Assembly: GCA_023423835.1 (NCBI GenBank)
Contig: JAFAEW010000112.1
Span: 1 to 55,074 of the forward strand
Length of the DNA stretch: 55,074 nt
Direction: 5' to 3'
Source of the DNA: Bacteroidota bacterium
GTDB lineage: Bacteria > Bacteroidota > Bacteroidia > Chitinophagales > Chitinophagaceae
Shown here: positions 46,474 through 55,074 of the stretch, in pieces
How positions within the stretch are numbered: position 1 is the first letter of the stretch
How the letters are laid out: every line of letters starts with the position of its first letter
Notes under the pieces: model-generated
The model's database searches: none
Told to the model about the DNA's origin: nothing
Seen by the model: the letters and a program-made list of their open reading frames with translations, nothing else
Program-made: the position numbers and the translations under genes

Positions 46474-49400
46474 ATGCAACTTAAAGGTTTAGTGCGTTTT
46501 TTTACCGTAGTGCTGATAATTATTTGCCTCTATCAATTATCCTTCACCTGGATTGTACGCAGTTTCGAAAAGTCTCAGACCGAAAGGGCCAATAATTGGG
46601 TAGCTGCCCATTATCCCACTGCCGATCAGAAATATCCGAATAATAATGAATTGAAGGCACGCTACGAAGACACTCTCGAAAATCTTGCCAAACAGAGAAA
46701 AGACTACCTGCTTGACAGCTCAAAAGAAGAAAAGATTGGTCCCTTCGGATGGACTACTTATCAAAATGCCAAGGACAAAGAATTAATGCTTGGCCTCGAT
46801 CTTCAGGGTGGAATGAGTGTGACGATGGAAGTGGGCCTCGATGGGTTGATTCACAACCTTGCCAACTATACGAAGGACAAAGCCTTTACCAACGCCTTGC
46901 AAAATGCGGTAGCAAGGAAAGCTACAACGGGGGCAGATCTGATAACACTATTTGGCGAAGAGTTTCAAAAAACCTCTAACGGCGGTCGTTTAGCTCCGTT
47001 TTTTATCGCCAAAAGCGATGGTGCCGTGAAAGCGGATGCTTCCAATGCAACGGTATTGTCGTACCTGAGGCAACAGGCAAACGATGCCTTCAGTAATACC
47101 GTAAAAATTCTTACAAATCGTATTGACCGTTTCGGACTCGCCTCACCTGCCATCAACCCCGATCCGGCCAAAGGCGTTGTTAACATCGAACTTGCCGGTA
47201 TCAATGATCCGGAAAGGGTAAGACATTATCTTCAGTCAACTGCCAATCTGCAGTTTTTTGAAGTGTACAATATAAATGATGTGGCGGAAGCTTTGCAATC
47301 GGCCGACAAGGCGGTAGCGGCCTATCTGAAAGGGAATACCGCTGCTGATTCCACCGTTTCTACCACTGACACTGCAGCTACAGCAATGGCTGCGCAGGCG
47401 GCAGACCATGACACTACCGCCACGGCAACCTTGTCAGGTAGTGAAGGAAAGGTTTCTTCAACAACCGAAAAAACCCCCGTTGACAGTGCGCAATTACTTA
47501 AGCAGCAAAATCCTGTTTTAAGCCTGTTTGCCGGAATTGCTCAGGGACAAAGAGATGAAAAAGGAAACACACGCTTTCCCGGATACATCGGCTATATCCT
47601 TAAAAAAGATACCGCCGCGCTAAACCGCTACATGCAACTCGATGTGTTTAGCAACAAGTTTCCCGCTAACCTAAGATTGTTGTACGGAGCAGCAGAAACG
47701 GGTGCAGATACTCCCGATGACCTGTTCGCCGTTTATGCGATAAAAACGCTTCCAAACGGCACTGCAAAGTTGGAAGGTGATCACGTAAAATCTGCCCGGC
47801 AGGATTACGATCAGAGTGGCAAACCCGCGATCAGTATGACAATGGATGCCGAAGGAACAAGGATCTGGGCTAAGATGACTGCCGATAATGTGGGCAAACC
47901 CATCGCCATTGTGCTGGACAACTATGTTTACAGTGCGCCTAACGTTATCAATCCGATTCCTTCCGGAAATTCTCAGATTTCAGGAAACTTTACCGTACAG
48001 GAAGCAACCGATCTCGCTGATATTTTGCAGTCAGGTAAGCTTCCCGCGCCTGCAAAGATTGTGGCCGAACAAATTGTTGGTCCTACTTTGGGTCAGGCAG
48101 CGGTAACCGGCGGAGCATTATCATTCTTCCTCTCATTCCTCGTGATCTTTGTACTCATGCTGATCTATTATAACACAGCTGGATGGGTAGCAAACGTAGC
48201 GCTGATCCTAAACCTGCTTTTCACAATAGGAATACTTGCAGCACTCGGATTTACGCTAACAGCTCCGGCCATTGCCGGTCTTGTACTCACCATCGGGATG
48301 GCGGTAGATACCAATGTAATTATTTTTGAAAGGATTAAAGAAGAATTAGCCCGTGGAAAAAGCTACCCGGTAGCGGTGGATGATGGATATAAACGTTCCT
48401 ATGCGCCCGTTCTCGATGCGCACATCACCACGTTCCTAACTGCAGCTATCCTGTTTATTTTCGGAACCGGAGCGGTACTGGGTTTTGCCACTACGCAAAT
48501 GCTCGGTCTTTCCCTCTCTTTATTCTGCGGTATCCTCGTTTCGAGAATGATCACCGATTTTTATACAAACAAGAAACGGCACTTCATCTATTTCACCTCG
48601 TTTTCTGAGAAAATATTCAAACATTCAAAAATCAAGTTCGTTGAGTACAGAAAAGTAGCCTATGTGATTTCCTTTGTGGTATTAGCGATGGGTGTGGCTT
48701 CCTATTTCCACGGATTTGATAAAGGAGTTGAATTTGAGGGTGGAAGAAGCTACACAATCAAATTCGCAACTGCGCCAAATGTAGAACAGGTAAGGGCTTC
48801 TCTGAAGGATGTGTTTGAAGGAGAATCACCCACCATTAAAACAGTGAATACCGAAGACCAGCTCAATATTACCACCAGCTATCTCATCGGAGAAGCCGGA
48901 AACAACGTTGACTCAATGGTTGAACGAACACTGTATAAAGGATTGCAGAAATACCTTCCCGAAGGAACCAGCTTTGACCAATTTGAAAACGATTATAAAA
49001 AGGCATCACAAACCGTATTGCCAACGATTTCTGAGGATTTGAAACGTGGTGCGGTAAAGGCAACTATATTCTCGATTATCGCAATTTGTCTTTATATCTT
49101 CCTTCGGTTCAGAGACTGGAGATATTCTGTGGGAACGATTGTTTCGCTCCTGCACGACGTATTGGTTACCCTGGCGATCTTCAGTTTCGGAAGAGAAATC
49201 GTTCCCTTCCCGCTTGAAATCGATCAGTATTTCATCGCAGCGGTGTTAACGGTGATCGGATTCTCTATGAATGACACGGTTATCGTGTATGACCGCATCA
49301 GGGAAGATTCCAGGTTGCTGAAAAACACTTCCAAGGGAGAGATTATCAATACCGCCATCAACCAGACGCTTAGCCGTACGATTATGACCTCCTTCACGGT

Positions 49401-49602
49401 TTTCCTGACCATCTTAATCCTCTTTATTTTCGGAGGAGAAGTAACCAAAGGTTTTGCATTCGCAATGCTGATTGGTGTGGTTACCGGTACTTATTCTTCC
49501 ATCTTCGTTGCAGCCCCTATCCTACTGGAGTTTGCAAAAAAGAAGCCTTTGGGTGGTAAGCCGGAAAAGAAAAAAGAGCAACTCGCTACGGTCAGAAGAT
49601 AA
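46474..49602 (+). CDS. secDF: Fused protein translocase subunit SecDF
   Basis: A 1042-residue SecD-SecF fusion, as usual in Bacteroidota, that uses the proton gradient to pull proteins across after SecA. The SecD half has GLDLQGGMSVTMEV, the P1 domain, and the membrane domain with AGLVLTIGMAVDTNVIIFER; the SecF half starts near YRKVAYVISFVVLAMGVASY and has FDKGVEFEGGRSYTIKF, then VLTVIGFSMNDTVIVYDRIR. A Thr/Ala/Ser-rich insert (about residues 290-345) interrupts the P1 region and is absent from compact SecD proteins. The ATG at 46474 is chosen over the TTG at 46468. Confidence 0.96.
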   Translation: MQLKGLVRFFTVVLIIICLYQLSFTWIVRSFEKSQTERANNWVAAHYPTADQKYPNNNELKARYEDTLENLAKQRKDYLLDSSKEEKIGPFGWTTYQNAKDKELMLGLDLQGGMSVTMEVGLDGLIHNLANYTKDKAFTNALQNAVARKATTGADLITLFGEEFQKTSNGGRLAPFFIAKSDGAVKADASNATVLSYLRQQANDAFSNTVKILTNRIDRFGLASPAINPDPAKGVVNIELAGINDPERVRHYLQSTANLQFFEVYNINDVAEALQSADKAVAAYLKGNTAADSTVSTTDTAATAMAAQAADHDTTATATLSGSEGKVSSTTEKTPVDSAQLLKQQNPVLSLFAGIAQGQRDEKGNTRFPGYIGYILKKDTAALNRYMQLDVFSNKFPANLRLLYGAAETGADTPDDLFAVYAIKTLPNGTAKLEGDHVKSARQDYDQSGKPAISMTMDAEGTRIWAKMTADNVGKPIAIVLDNYVYSAPNVINPIPSGNSQISGNFTVQEATDLADILQSGKLPAPAKIVAEQIVGPTLGQAAVTGGALSFFLSFLVIFVLMLIYYNTAGWVANVALILNLLFTIGILAALGFTLTAPAIAGLVLTIGMAVDTNVIIFERIKEELARGKSYPVAVDDGYKRSYAPVLDAHITTFLTAAILFIFGTGAVLGFATTQMLGLSLSLFCGILVSRMITDFYTNKKRHFIYFTSFSEKIFKHSKIKFVEYRKVAYVISFVVLAMGVASYFHGFDKGVEFEGGRSYTIKFATAPNVEQVRASLKDVFEGESPTIKTVNTEDQLNITTSYLIGEAGNNVDSMVERTLYKGLQKYLPEGTSFDQFENDYKKASQTVLPTISEDLKRGAVKATIFSIIAICLYIFLRFRDWRYSVGTIVSLLHDVLVTLAIFSFGREIVPFPLEIDQYFIAAVLTVIGFSMNDTVIVYDRIREDSRLLKNTSKGEIINTAINQTLSRTIMTSFTVFLTILILFIFGGEVTKGFAFAMLIGVVTGTYSSIFVAAPILLEFAKKKPLGGKPEKKKEQLATVRR

Positions 49603-49622
49603 GATATTTAAGAAGTTAGATA

Positions 49623-49658
49623 AAACCGTCTGAGGGCAGTCCTCAGACGGTTTTTTTT
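49623..49658 (+). terminator. secDF terminator
   Basis: A perfect 13-bp stem AAACCGTCTGAGG/CCTCAGACGGTTT with a GCAGT loop, followed by more T's. Confidence 0.92.
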
Positions 49659-49805
49659 GTTGAAAATGCCAACAATTGTTTAACTGAAATTCATTTAGCT
49701 TTCAGCTGGAAAATGCGTAATTTTATAGACAATCAGGATGAGTTTAAATGACGAAAAATTTCTTTAAAGCTCTTCTTTTATTTCACCATATATTAACAAA
49801 CGTTA

Positions 49806-49818
49806 GTATTTAAAATAC
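49806..49818. promoter_or_regulatory. Palindrome upstream of the DUF6600-like gene
   Basis: GTATTTAAAATAC, a perfect inverted repeat around a central A. It lies 84 bases upstream of the preferred start. Confidence 0.25.
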
Positions 49819-49901
49819 GTCTTATGAAAGGTAAAGCGAATTTCAAATCAAAATCTTTGAAATTGATTTCCCGGATTTATCATTCAACAAACTATTTATC
49901 A

Positions 49902-51218
49902 ATGAAAACAAAGGTTAACATCATAATCTGTTCGTTTATACTTACAGCTCTTATGTCATGCAGCACCGGACGCTACGCCTCTGCTCAGTCTGATGATGCT
50001 TATTACTCTTCCGGCTATAATGGCGAATACGGAACCGAGCAATATGATGAGTCAAACGTGAACATGAACGTTTTTGTGGATGCACTCAGTCCCTACGGCC
50101 GATGGATGTATTATCCGCAATACGGCCAGGTGTGGATCGCCAATGAATCTAACTTTATTCCTTATTCAACCAATGGCAACTGGGTCTATACCAATTATGG
50201 CTGGACGTGGGCATCAAACTACAGTTGGGGATGGGGTCCATTTCACTACGGAAGATGGGCATATGATCCATTTTACGGCTGGATGTGGGTTCCCGGATAC
50301 AAATGGGCACCGGCTTGGGTTGGATGGAGAACAGGAGGCGATTACTTTGGATGGGCTCCTCTCGCTCCCGGTATAAATATCAATATAGGTTATGGAAATT
50401 ATATTCCTGCAAGCAGCTGGATCTTTTTGCCGAAAAGGTATATGGCAACGCCTAACTGGTACAACTACCGCGTAAACAATTCAAGGAATACGACCATCAT
50501 CAACAATACTACGGTTATCAACAACACCAATATTTATAAGAATACAAAGTATGTTGTGGGTCCTAAACCTATAGACGTAGAACGGGCAACCGGCCAACGG
50601 ATCGTACCGAAAAAGATCGTCAGTGAATCAACCCCATCAAAAGGTGCGGTAGTAAATAATAAAACCGTTAGCCTTTACAGACCCGACCTGACAAGACCAT
50701 CGGGAGCAATCAAAAAGGTGGGTGAAGGACAGGCGGTCGAAAGCGGTCGGGTTCCGGAAAGAAAAATAAAGCCGGTTCCACAAAGGAATATTCAGCCCGA
50801 TACACGTTCCAAAATAAATCAGCAGCCGGAAAGAACCAATCCTCCTCAAAGGCAGGTAAATCCGGAACCAAGACAGGTAAACCCTGAACCGAGACGAATC
50901 AGTCCGCAACCACAGTCAGTGCCGCAGCCGAGAACCGCTCAGCCGGGCCGTGTCATCCCGCAGGCTAATTCCCAACGGGAAAATGAAAGAAACAGAATGC
51001 AGTTGTCCAGCCAGTTAAATGAGAGACGACAACAGCAGGACGCAAACAACAGGCGCGAGCTACAACAGATGCAGCGGTCGCAACTGGCAGAAAGAAGTCC
51101 GGTTTCACGACCCCCGCAGCGGCAAATACAATCGGCCCCGGTACAGCAACGTGTGATGACCAATCCGTCGGCCAGGCCTTTATCAAGCGAGGTTATAAAC
51201 AAAAGAAGGGACAATTGA
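49902..51218 (+). CDS. DUF6600-like lipoprotein with Arg/Pro/Gln-rich tail
   Basis: A 438-residue lipoprotein. Signal MKTKVNIIICSFILTALMSC ends at Cys20. The folded part is Trp/Tyr/Gly rich: FVDALSPYGRWMYYPQYGQV, WVYTNYGWTWASNYSWGWGP, WMWVPGYKWAPAWVGWR and GDYFGWAPLAPG, the DUF6600 pattern. A beta-rich Asn/Thr stretch (TTIINNTTVINNTNIY) follows, then about 200 disordered residues with tandem RQVNPEP-type repeats and Gln/Arg-rich segments. It is presumably a surface or periplasmic protein; the function is unknown. The ATG at 49902 is chosen for its signal peptide; the frame is open to 49824. Confidence 0.78.
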   Translation: MKTKVNIIICSFILTALMSCSTGRYASAQSDDAYYSSGYNGEYGTEQYDESNVNMNVFVDALSPYGRWMYYPQYGQVWIANESNFIPYSTNGNWVYTNYGWTWASNYSWGWGPFHYGRWAYDPFYGWMWVPGYKWAPAWVGWRTGGDYFGWAPLAPGININIGYGNYIPASSWIFLPKRYMATPNWYNYRVNNSRNTTIINNTTVINNTNIYKNTKYVVGPKPIDVERATGQRIVPKKIVSESTPSKGAVVNNKTVSLYRPDLTRPSGAIKKVGEGQAVESGRVPERKIKPVPQRNIQPDTRSKINQQPERTNPPQRQVNPEPRQVNPEPRRISPQPQSVPQPRTAQPGRVIPQANSQRENERNRMQLSSQLNERRQQQDANNRRELQQMQRSQLAERSPVSRPPQRQIQSAPVQQRVMTNPSARPLSSEVINKRRDN

Positions 51219-51240
51219 TCTCACATAATACAACAACCGA

Positions 51241-51265
51241 AGCGGTTTTCGGAATGGAAACCGCT
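51241..51265 (+). terminator. Terminator of the DUF6600-like gene
   Basis: AGCGGTTT/AAACCGCT (51241-51248, 51258-51265) followed by six T's on the plus strand, just before the converging thioesterase stop. Confidence 0.85.
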
Positions 51266-51269
51266 TTTT

Positions 51270-51671
51270 TTATGCAAACATGTTGATCAATTCGTCGTCG
51301 ACACGTCTTGGTCGCAAGGTTTTACTATTAAGTGGAATCCATACACTTACGGACTCAATGATCTTTTTTCCGTCAGAAAGCCTTTTGATCGAATAGTGTC
51401 GTTTCCAGGTAACATTGGTGTAATCTCCCGTCCAGGTTTCCATTTCGAGCTCATCGTTTAGAAAAGCCTGGTGATAATAATCGATTTCATGTCGCTTTAT
51501 CATCCACATGACCTCGTCCTGTAAGGCCGCAGATGCATATTTATTCCAGTGTTCCCGGGCAATCTCCTGCATCCATTCTACATATACAACATTATTGACG
51601 TGGTTTACGGCATCAAGATGTTCAGGCTGCACAACTATTATTTTTTTATAGCGGCTGTTTCTCAATTCCAT
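51270..51671 (-). CDS. Acyl-CoA thioesterase (4HBT, YbgC/FadM-like)
   Basis: A 133-residue hotdog thioesterase: VQPEHLDAVNHVNNVVYVEW is the 4HBT signature with catalytic Asp-His-Asn region, then REHWNKYASAAL, EIDYYHQAFLNDELEMETW and WKRHYSIKRLSDGKKIIES. The substrate acyl chain is unknown. It is five bases downstream of murQ, probably in one operon. Confidence 0.87.
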   Translation of the reverse strand: MELRNSRYKKIIVVQPEHLDAVNHVNNVVYVEWMQEIAREHWNKYASAALQDEVMWMIKRHEIDYYHQAFLNDELEMETWTGDYTNVTWKRHYSIKRLSDGKKIIESVSVWIPLNSKTLRPRRVDDELINMFA

Positions 51672-51676
51672 TAAAA

Positions 51677-52510
51677 TCAGATTTTTCCTTTGGCAGTATG
51701 GATCAGTTCGAGCGCTTTTTTCACGCTCCCTTTTTCCAGCAATAATTTTTTTGCAAGGTCAGGGTCTGCTATTTTTCCCTTTTCCATAATCATCCGGATT
51801 CCCCGTTGTCTCACTTTTTCGTTACTCAGCTGCATGTGGATCATGCTGTTGTCTTCTACCCTTCCGAGTTGAACCATGACAGCGGTAGAGATCATATTCA
51901 GAACCATTTTCTGGGCGGTTCCGCTTTTGAGCCTGGTGCTTCCCGTGAGGAATTCCGGTCCGACAATTACTTCCACCGGAAAATCGCAAATTGCAGCCAG
52001 GGGACTTCCGGCATTACAGGTAATACATCCTGTTGAAATGCCCGCCTTGCGGCAATCTTCTATCGCTCCGATAACGTAGGGCGTTGTTCCACTTGAAGCT
52101 ATTCCAACCACAAAATCGGCACTTGATACACCCTTATCCTGCAGGTCTTTCCAACCCTGCTGCTCTACGTCTTCGGCATTTTCTACCGGATGAATAATCG
52201 CATGTTTTCCCCCGGCGATGATGGCGGTGACAAGACCTTCCTTAACGCCAAAAGTTGGCATTACCTCGCTGGCATCCAAAACGCCAAGGCGGCCACTTGT
52301 ACCGGCTCCGATGTAGAATAATCTTCCGCCACTTTTCATCTTACCAGCTATAGCTTCAATCAACGCGGTAATTTCGGGAAGCGCATTTGTAACGGCACCG
52401 GCTACTTTTTTGTCCTCATTATTCATCGCGGTAACAATTTCAGACACAGACATTTTTTCAATGTTGCGGTAGGCCGATGGTAATTCCGTCGTTTTTACAA
52501 AATCTGACAT
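51677..52510 (-). CDS. murQ: N-acetylmuramic acid 6-phosphate etherase
   Basis: A 277-residue SIS-fold lyase that cleaves the lactyl ether of MurNAc-6-phosphate in cell-wall recycling. Motifs are LFYIGAGTSGRLGVLDASEV near residue 65, FVVGIASSGTTPYVIGAIED and EVIVGPEFLTGSTRLKSGTA, with QKMVLNMISTAVMVQLGRV in the C-terminal half. The length is slightly shorter than the usual ~300. It indicates peptidoglycan recycling; partner kinases are not in the window. Confidence 0.93.
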   Translation of the reverse strand: MSDFVKTTELPSAYRNIEKMSVSEIVTAMNNEDKKVAGAVTNALPEITALIEAIAGKMKSGGRLFYIGAGTSGRLGVLDASEVMPTFGVKEGLVTAIIAGGKHAIIHPVENAEDVEQQGWKDLQDKGVSSADFVVGIASSGTTPYVIGAIEDCRKAGISTGCITCNAGSPLAAICDFPVEVIVGPEFLTGSTRLKSGTAQKMVLNMISTAVMVQLGRVEDNSMIHMQLSNEKVRQRGIRMIMEKGKIADPDLAKKLLLEKGSVKKALELIHTAKGKI

Positions 52511-52628
52511 CAGAAGCTTGTTTTGTTAAACGAAGCTACGGAATATGAGCCTTTTAGGAAAATGGGATGCATCGGTCACCCCGGTAAACCATAAATTGTC
52601 TTGAAGGTTGTCGGCAGTGTCGCTTCCC

Positions 52629-55028
52629 CTACTCGCTCCTTAAGCTGTTCACCGGATTCGCAAATGCTGCTTTAATCGCCTGGTAACCGAGGGTGATGAA
52701 TGCAATCAGGAGTGCGGCAATTGCTGTGATTACGAATACCCAACCCGAAACCGGTATCCTGAACGCGAAGCTTTCGAGCCACTTATTTCCGGCAATCCAG
52801 GACAATGGGAATGCAATTAAAACCGCGAGGAAAACGAGTTGCAAAAAGCCCTTCGAAACCAGCACTATAATATTCGCGGTGTCGGCGCCCAGAACCTTCC
52901 TGATGCCGATCTCTTTTGTGCGTTGGCGGATCGTAAATGCCGCCAGTCCAAACAAACCAAGACAAGCCAGCAGGATGGCCAGGCAGGCCGAAATAGTAAG
53001 CAGCGAAGAAGTTCTCTGCTCCGACCTATACAGTTTATTGTAATCGTCATCCAGGAAGTGGTAGCTGAACGGCTGATCTCCAATTCGTTCCTTCCATACC
53101 TTTTCGATCTCCGAAATGGTTTGGGTCAGCCCGTTGCCGTCGATCCGGATTAAGAAATCATGGTTGTAATCAGGACCGAGAAATATCAGTAATGGACCGA
53201 TTGGTTGATGAAGGCTATTGAAGTTAAAATCTTTTACTACGCCTACTACGGGTCCGCTTTCGCCTTTCTCGATCGTTTTTCCTATTGCTTCTTCCGGCTT
53301 CCATCCGAGTGTTTTTGCCAGCGTTTCATTGATAATGTAGGGTTGAACCGGATTTTTCTGATTAGCGGAGCTATCCAAGGTCGCACGATCAGAAGGCGTA
53401 AAATCCCTTCCGGCGGCCAGACGTATCTTCATTGTTTTCGTGAAGTCAAGGTCAACGGGAAGCGCATTGAGGGAGACAACATGTTTTCCCTTTTCATCAT
53501 AAGCGGTTATTCCATCGCCCCAGCCTATATCTTCGGGCGTTTCGTAGGAGGCAGAAACAGACTGAACGCCTTTTACCTTCGAAAAAGCAGCCTTAAGGCT
53601 TTCAAAATTGTTATGCATACTTCCCCTGATAGGCAATACGAGCAAATGATCTTTGTCGTATCCCAGATCCTTATGTTGCAGAAAATTCATCTGCTGCAAA
53701 ATGATTACGGTATAGATGATGAGGAAAACCGAAATTGAAAACTGCGCCACTATTAATGTTTTCCGCAGCCACTGGCTGCCTCCCGTGAAGTTGAACCCTT
53801 TTTTTAAAGCATTCATGATTTTACTGCGCGATAAGACGATGGCGGGATATAACCCGGCGAAAAAGCTGAAAATAATGCCTATTATGATCAGTGCAATTAG
53901 GATTACCGGTCTGAACAACTGCGATGAGCTTAACTGTTTTCCTGTCAGTTCGTTGAAGTAGGGCAGCAGAAATACGGACAGCGAGGCAGCGAGTAAGATT
54001 GCAATAAAGGTTACCAGGGAGCTTTCGCTGATAAACTGTACAAAAACCTGCCTTTTCGAAGCGCCCATTACCTTTCGCATACCGATCTCCCCTGCCCTTG
54101 TCGCCGATTGCGCAGTGGTAAGATTGGTATAATTTGCGAATGCAATAATGAGGATCAATAAAGCAATGGCGGACAACATATAAACAAAACGAATGCTTCC
54201 ATTGGGTTCAAATCCTGCAAGGTTTGAATGCAGGTGCACCGTTGTTAAAGGTTCTAAATGATAAGTGAGATAATCATTGCCACCAATTCCAGCGTCTTCC
54301 CGCACAGAGGCAGAATGCATATAGGCACCAATCTTATTCTGTAAAGCCGGTATGTCTTCTGCTCGTTTTACCATCAGGTAGGTAATCCAGTTTGCCGTCC
54401 ACCAGGTCTCATCTTTCAGGTTATCATTCAAACTCAAGAACGGACTTACAAAATCAAATTTTATTTGTGAATTACCGGGAGGATCGGCACAAACGGCGGA
54501 AACGGTGAGGAGACGGCTTCCCGAAGAAATCGTCTTATTAACCGGGTCTTCCGTCCCGAAATATTTCTTCGCCGCTGATTCTGTTATCACCACCTTATCG
54601 GCCGCATCGAGCGCTGTGGCAGCATTTCCCCTGGTGATGGGAAATGAAAACATTTTAAACAATGACGGATCAGCAAACAAATATTTCTCCTCATCAAAAA
54701 CCCTGTCATTTACCTTTAAAGTTCTGTTGGTAACGTATGTACGCGTGTAGCTTTCCACTTCAGGAAACCGGCGCTGAAACTCCGGTCCGGGTCTGGTGCC
54801 GGTGGTTGCTACCGAATTGACCGTTCCTGCCGACCTGTACTCCATGGTAGCTCTTACAATCCGGTCTGCATTGACGTTGAATTTATCATAACTCAGTTCC
54901 TGTGTAATAAAAAGCACTATGAGAATACAGGACGTAAAGGCAGCAGTAAGTCCAAAAATATTTATCGCAGTGAACAGCCGGTTCTTTCTGAAATTCCTGA
55001 ATGCAGTCTTAAAATAATTTTTATACAT
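52629..55028 (-). CDS. ABC transporter permease, MacB/FtsX type
   Basis: A 799-residue permease: N-terminal span (LFTAINIFGLTAAFTSCILI), a MacB-type periplasmic core, an FtsX membrane triplet (IALLILIIAFANYTNLTTAQ, VFVQFISESSLVTFIAILLA), a second periplasmic core (KTMKIRLAAGRDFTPSD) and a second FtsX triplet near the C-terminus (LLTISACLAILLACLGLFGL). No ATPase gene is next to it in the window. This double-FtsX form is frequent in Bacteroidota, where it may export or sense peptides. It almost reaches the right edge; its upstream region (55029-55074) is only partly visible. Confidence 0.88.
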   Translation of the reverse strand: MYKNYFKTAFRNFRKNRLFTAINIFGLTAAFTSCILIVLFITQELSYDKFNVNADRIVRATMEYRSAGTVNSVATTGTRPGPEFQRRFPEVESYTRTYVTNRTLKVNDRVFDEEKYLFADPSLFKMFSFPITRGNAATALDAADKVVITESAAKKYFGTEDPVNKTISSGSRLLTVSAVCADPPGNSQIKFDFVSPFLSLNDNLKDETWWTANWITYLMVKRAEDIPALQNKIGAYMHSASVREDAGIGGNDYLTYHLEPLTTVHLHSNLAGFEPNGSIRFVYMLSAIALLILIIAFANYTNLTTAQSATRAGEIGMRKVMGASKRQVFVQFISESSLVTFIAILLAASLSVFLLPYFNELTGKQLSSSQLFRPVILIALIIIGIIFSFFAGLYPAIVLSRSKIMNALKKGFNFTGGSQWLRKTLIVAQFSISVFLIIYTVIILQQMNFLQHKDLGYDKDHLLVLPIRGSMHNNFESLKAAFSKVKGVQSVSASYETPEDIGWGDGITAYDEKGKHVVSLNALPVDLDFTKTMKIRLAAGRDFTPSDRATLDSSANQKNPVQPYIINETLAKTLGWKPEEAIGKTIEKGESGPVVGVVKDFNFNSLHQPIGPLLIFLGPDYNHDFLIRIDGNGLTQTISEIEKVWKERIGDQPFSYHFLDDDYNKLYRSEQRTSSLLTISACLAILLACLGLFGLAAFTIRQRTKEIGIRKVLGADTANIIVLVSKGFLQLVFLAVLIAFPLSWIAGNKWLESFAFRIPVSGWVFVITAIAALLIAFITLGYQAIKAAFANPVNSLRSE

Positions 55029-55074
55029 CGTAATACATTTTCCTTATTTGTAGAAACACAACAATGCCCTGAAG

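Noticed and set aside
1..55074. tRNA or rRNA genes
   Set aside because: No cloverleaf-like T-loop with CCA-type end or conserved rRNA segment was noticed in intergenic DNA; a covariance scan could not be run.

Overview
The window reads as a chromosomal segment of a Bacteroidota bacterium, most likely from or near the Chitinophagaceae. Supporting signs are a single fused SecDF, LytS/LytTR and propeller-type signalling proteins, OmpA and DUF6089-like envelope proteins, MacB-type permeases of about 800 residues, lipoproteins with Bacteroidota-style lipoboxes, and TAnnTTTG -7 promoter elements just upstream of several starts. No rRNA, tRNA, CRISPR array, transposase or phage gene was found. Assignments rest on reading motifs by eye; no database search was run.

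Layout. 1-1160 is decayed accessory DNA: an attC-like hairpin, a DoxX-like gene broken by at least two frameshifts, and a GC-rich repeat-like patch. 1159-6645 holds housekeeping and envelope genes (aldehyde dehydrogenase, S8 protease, DinB-lpxB pair, a small membrane protein). 6818-13650 is a surface-glycan cluster: CapK-like ligase, two transfer-type enzymes (GT4, left-handed beta-helix acetyltransferase) and a complete four-gene set for GDP-D-glycero-alpha-D-manno-heptose (hddA, gmhA, hddC, gmhB). 13721-22138 mixes secreted/envelope proteins with dnaK, a GNAT, a diheme cytochrome c and an OmpA protein; a small YXWGXW-type lipoprotein gene is frameshifted at a T-run.

22383-28356 is a four-gene signalling operon with overlapping or closely spaced genes: a two-component propeller protein with a degenerate ATPase domain (probable pseudokinase), two tandem LytS-type kinases (the first with weakened ATP-binding motifs, the second intact), and one LytTR response regulator. 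This is the most unusual system in the window. 28476-32703 is a minus-strand stress/accessory series (ArsR, SRPBCC, DoxX-like, YdeI, DUF4256, VOC, cytochrome c, lipoprotein). 33158-36451 contains a NarL-type two-component operon with its own lipoprotein and multi-spanning membrane protein.

36452-36933 is non-coding and holds two adjacent hairpins and three tandem 103-bp repeats. Then follow a TonB-C protein, an SDR, a BON protein with a long disordered Arg/Asp/Asn/Gly/Tyr-rich region, a GT4 plus PIG-L pair, groES-groEL with a perfect 9-bp inverted repeat upstream, YhhN, a membrane-anchored HU-like/SPOR protein, an FKBP lipoprotein, secDF behind a long palindromic element, a DUF6600-like lipoprotein, a thioesterase, murQ and an ABC permease that nearly reaches the right edge.
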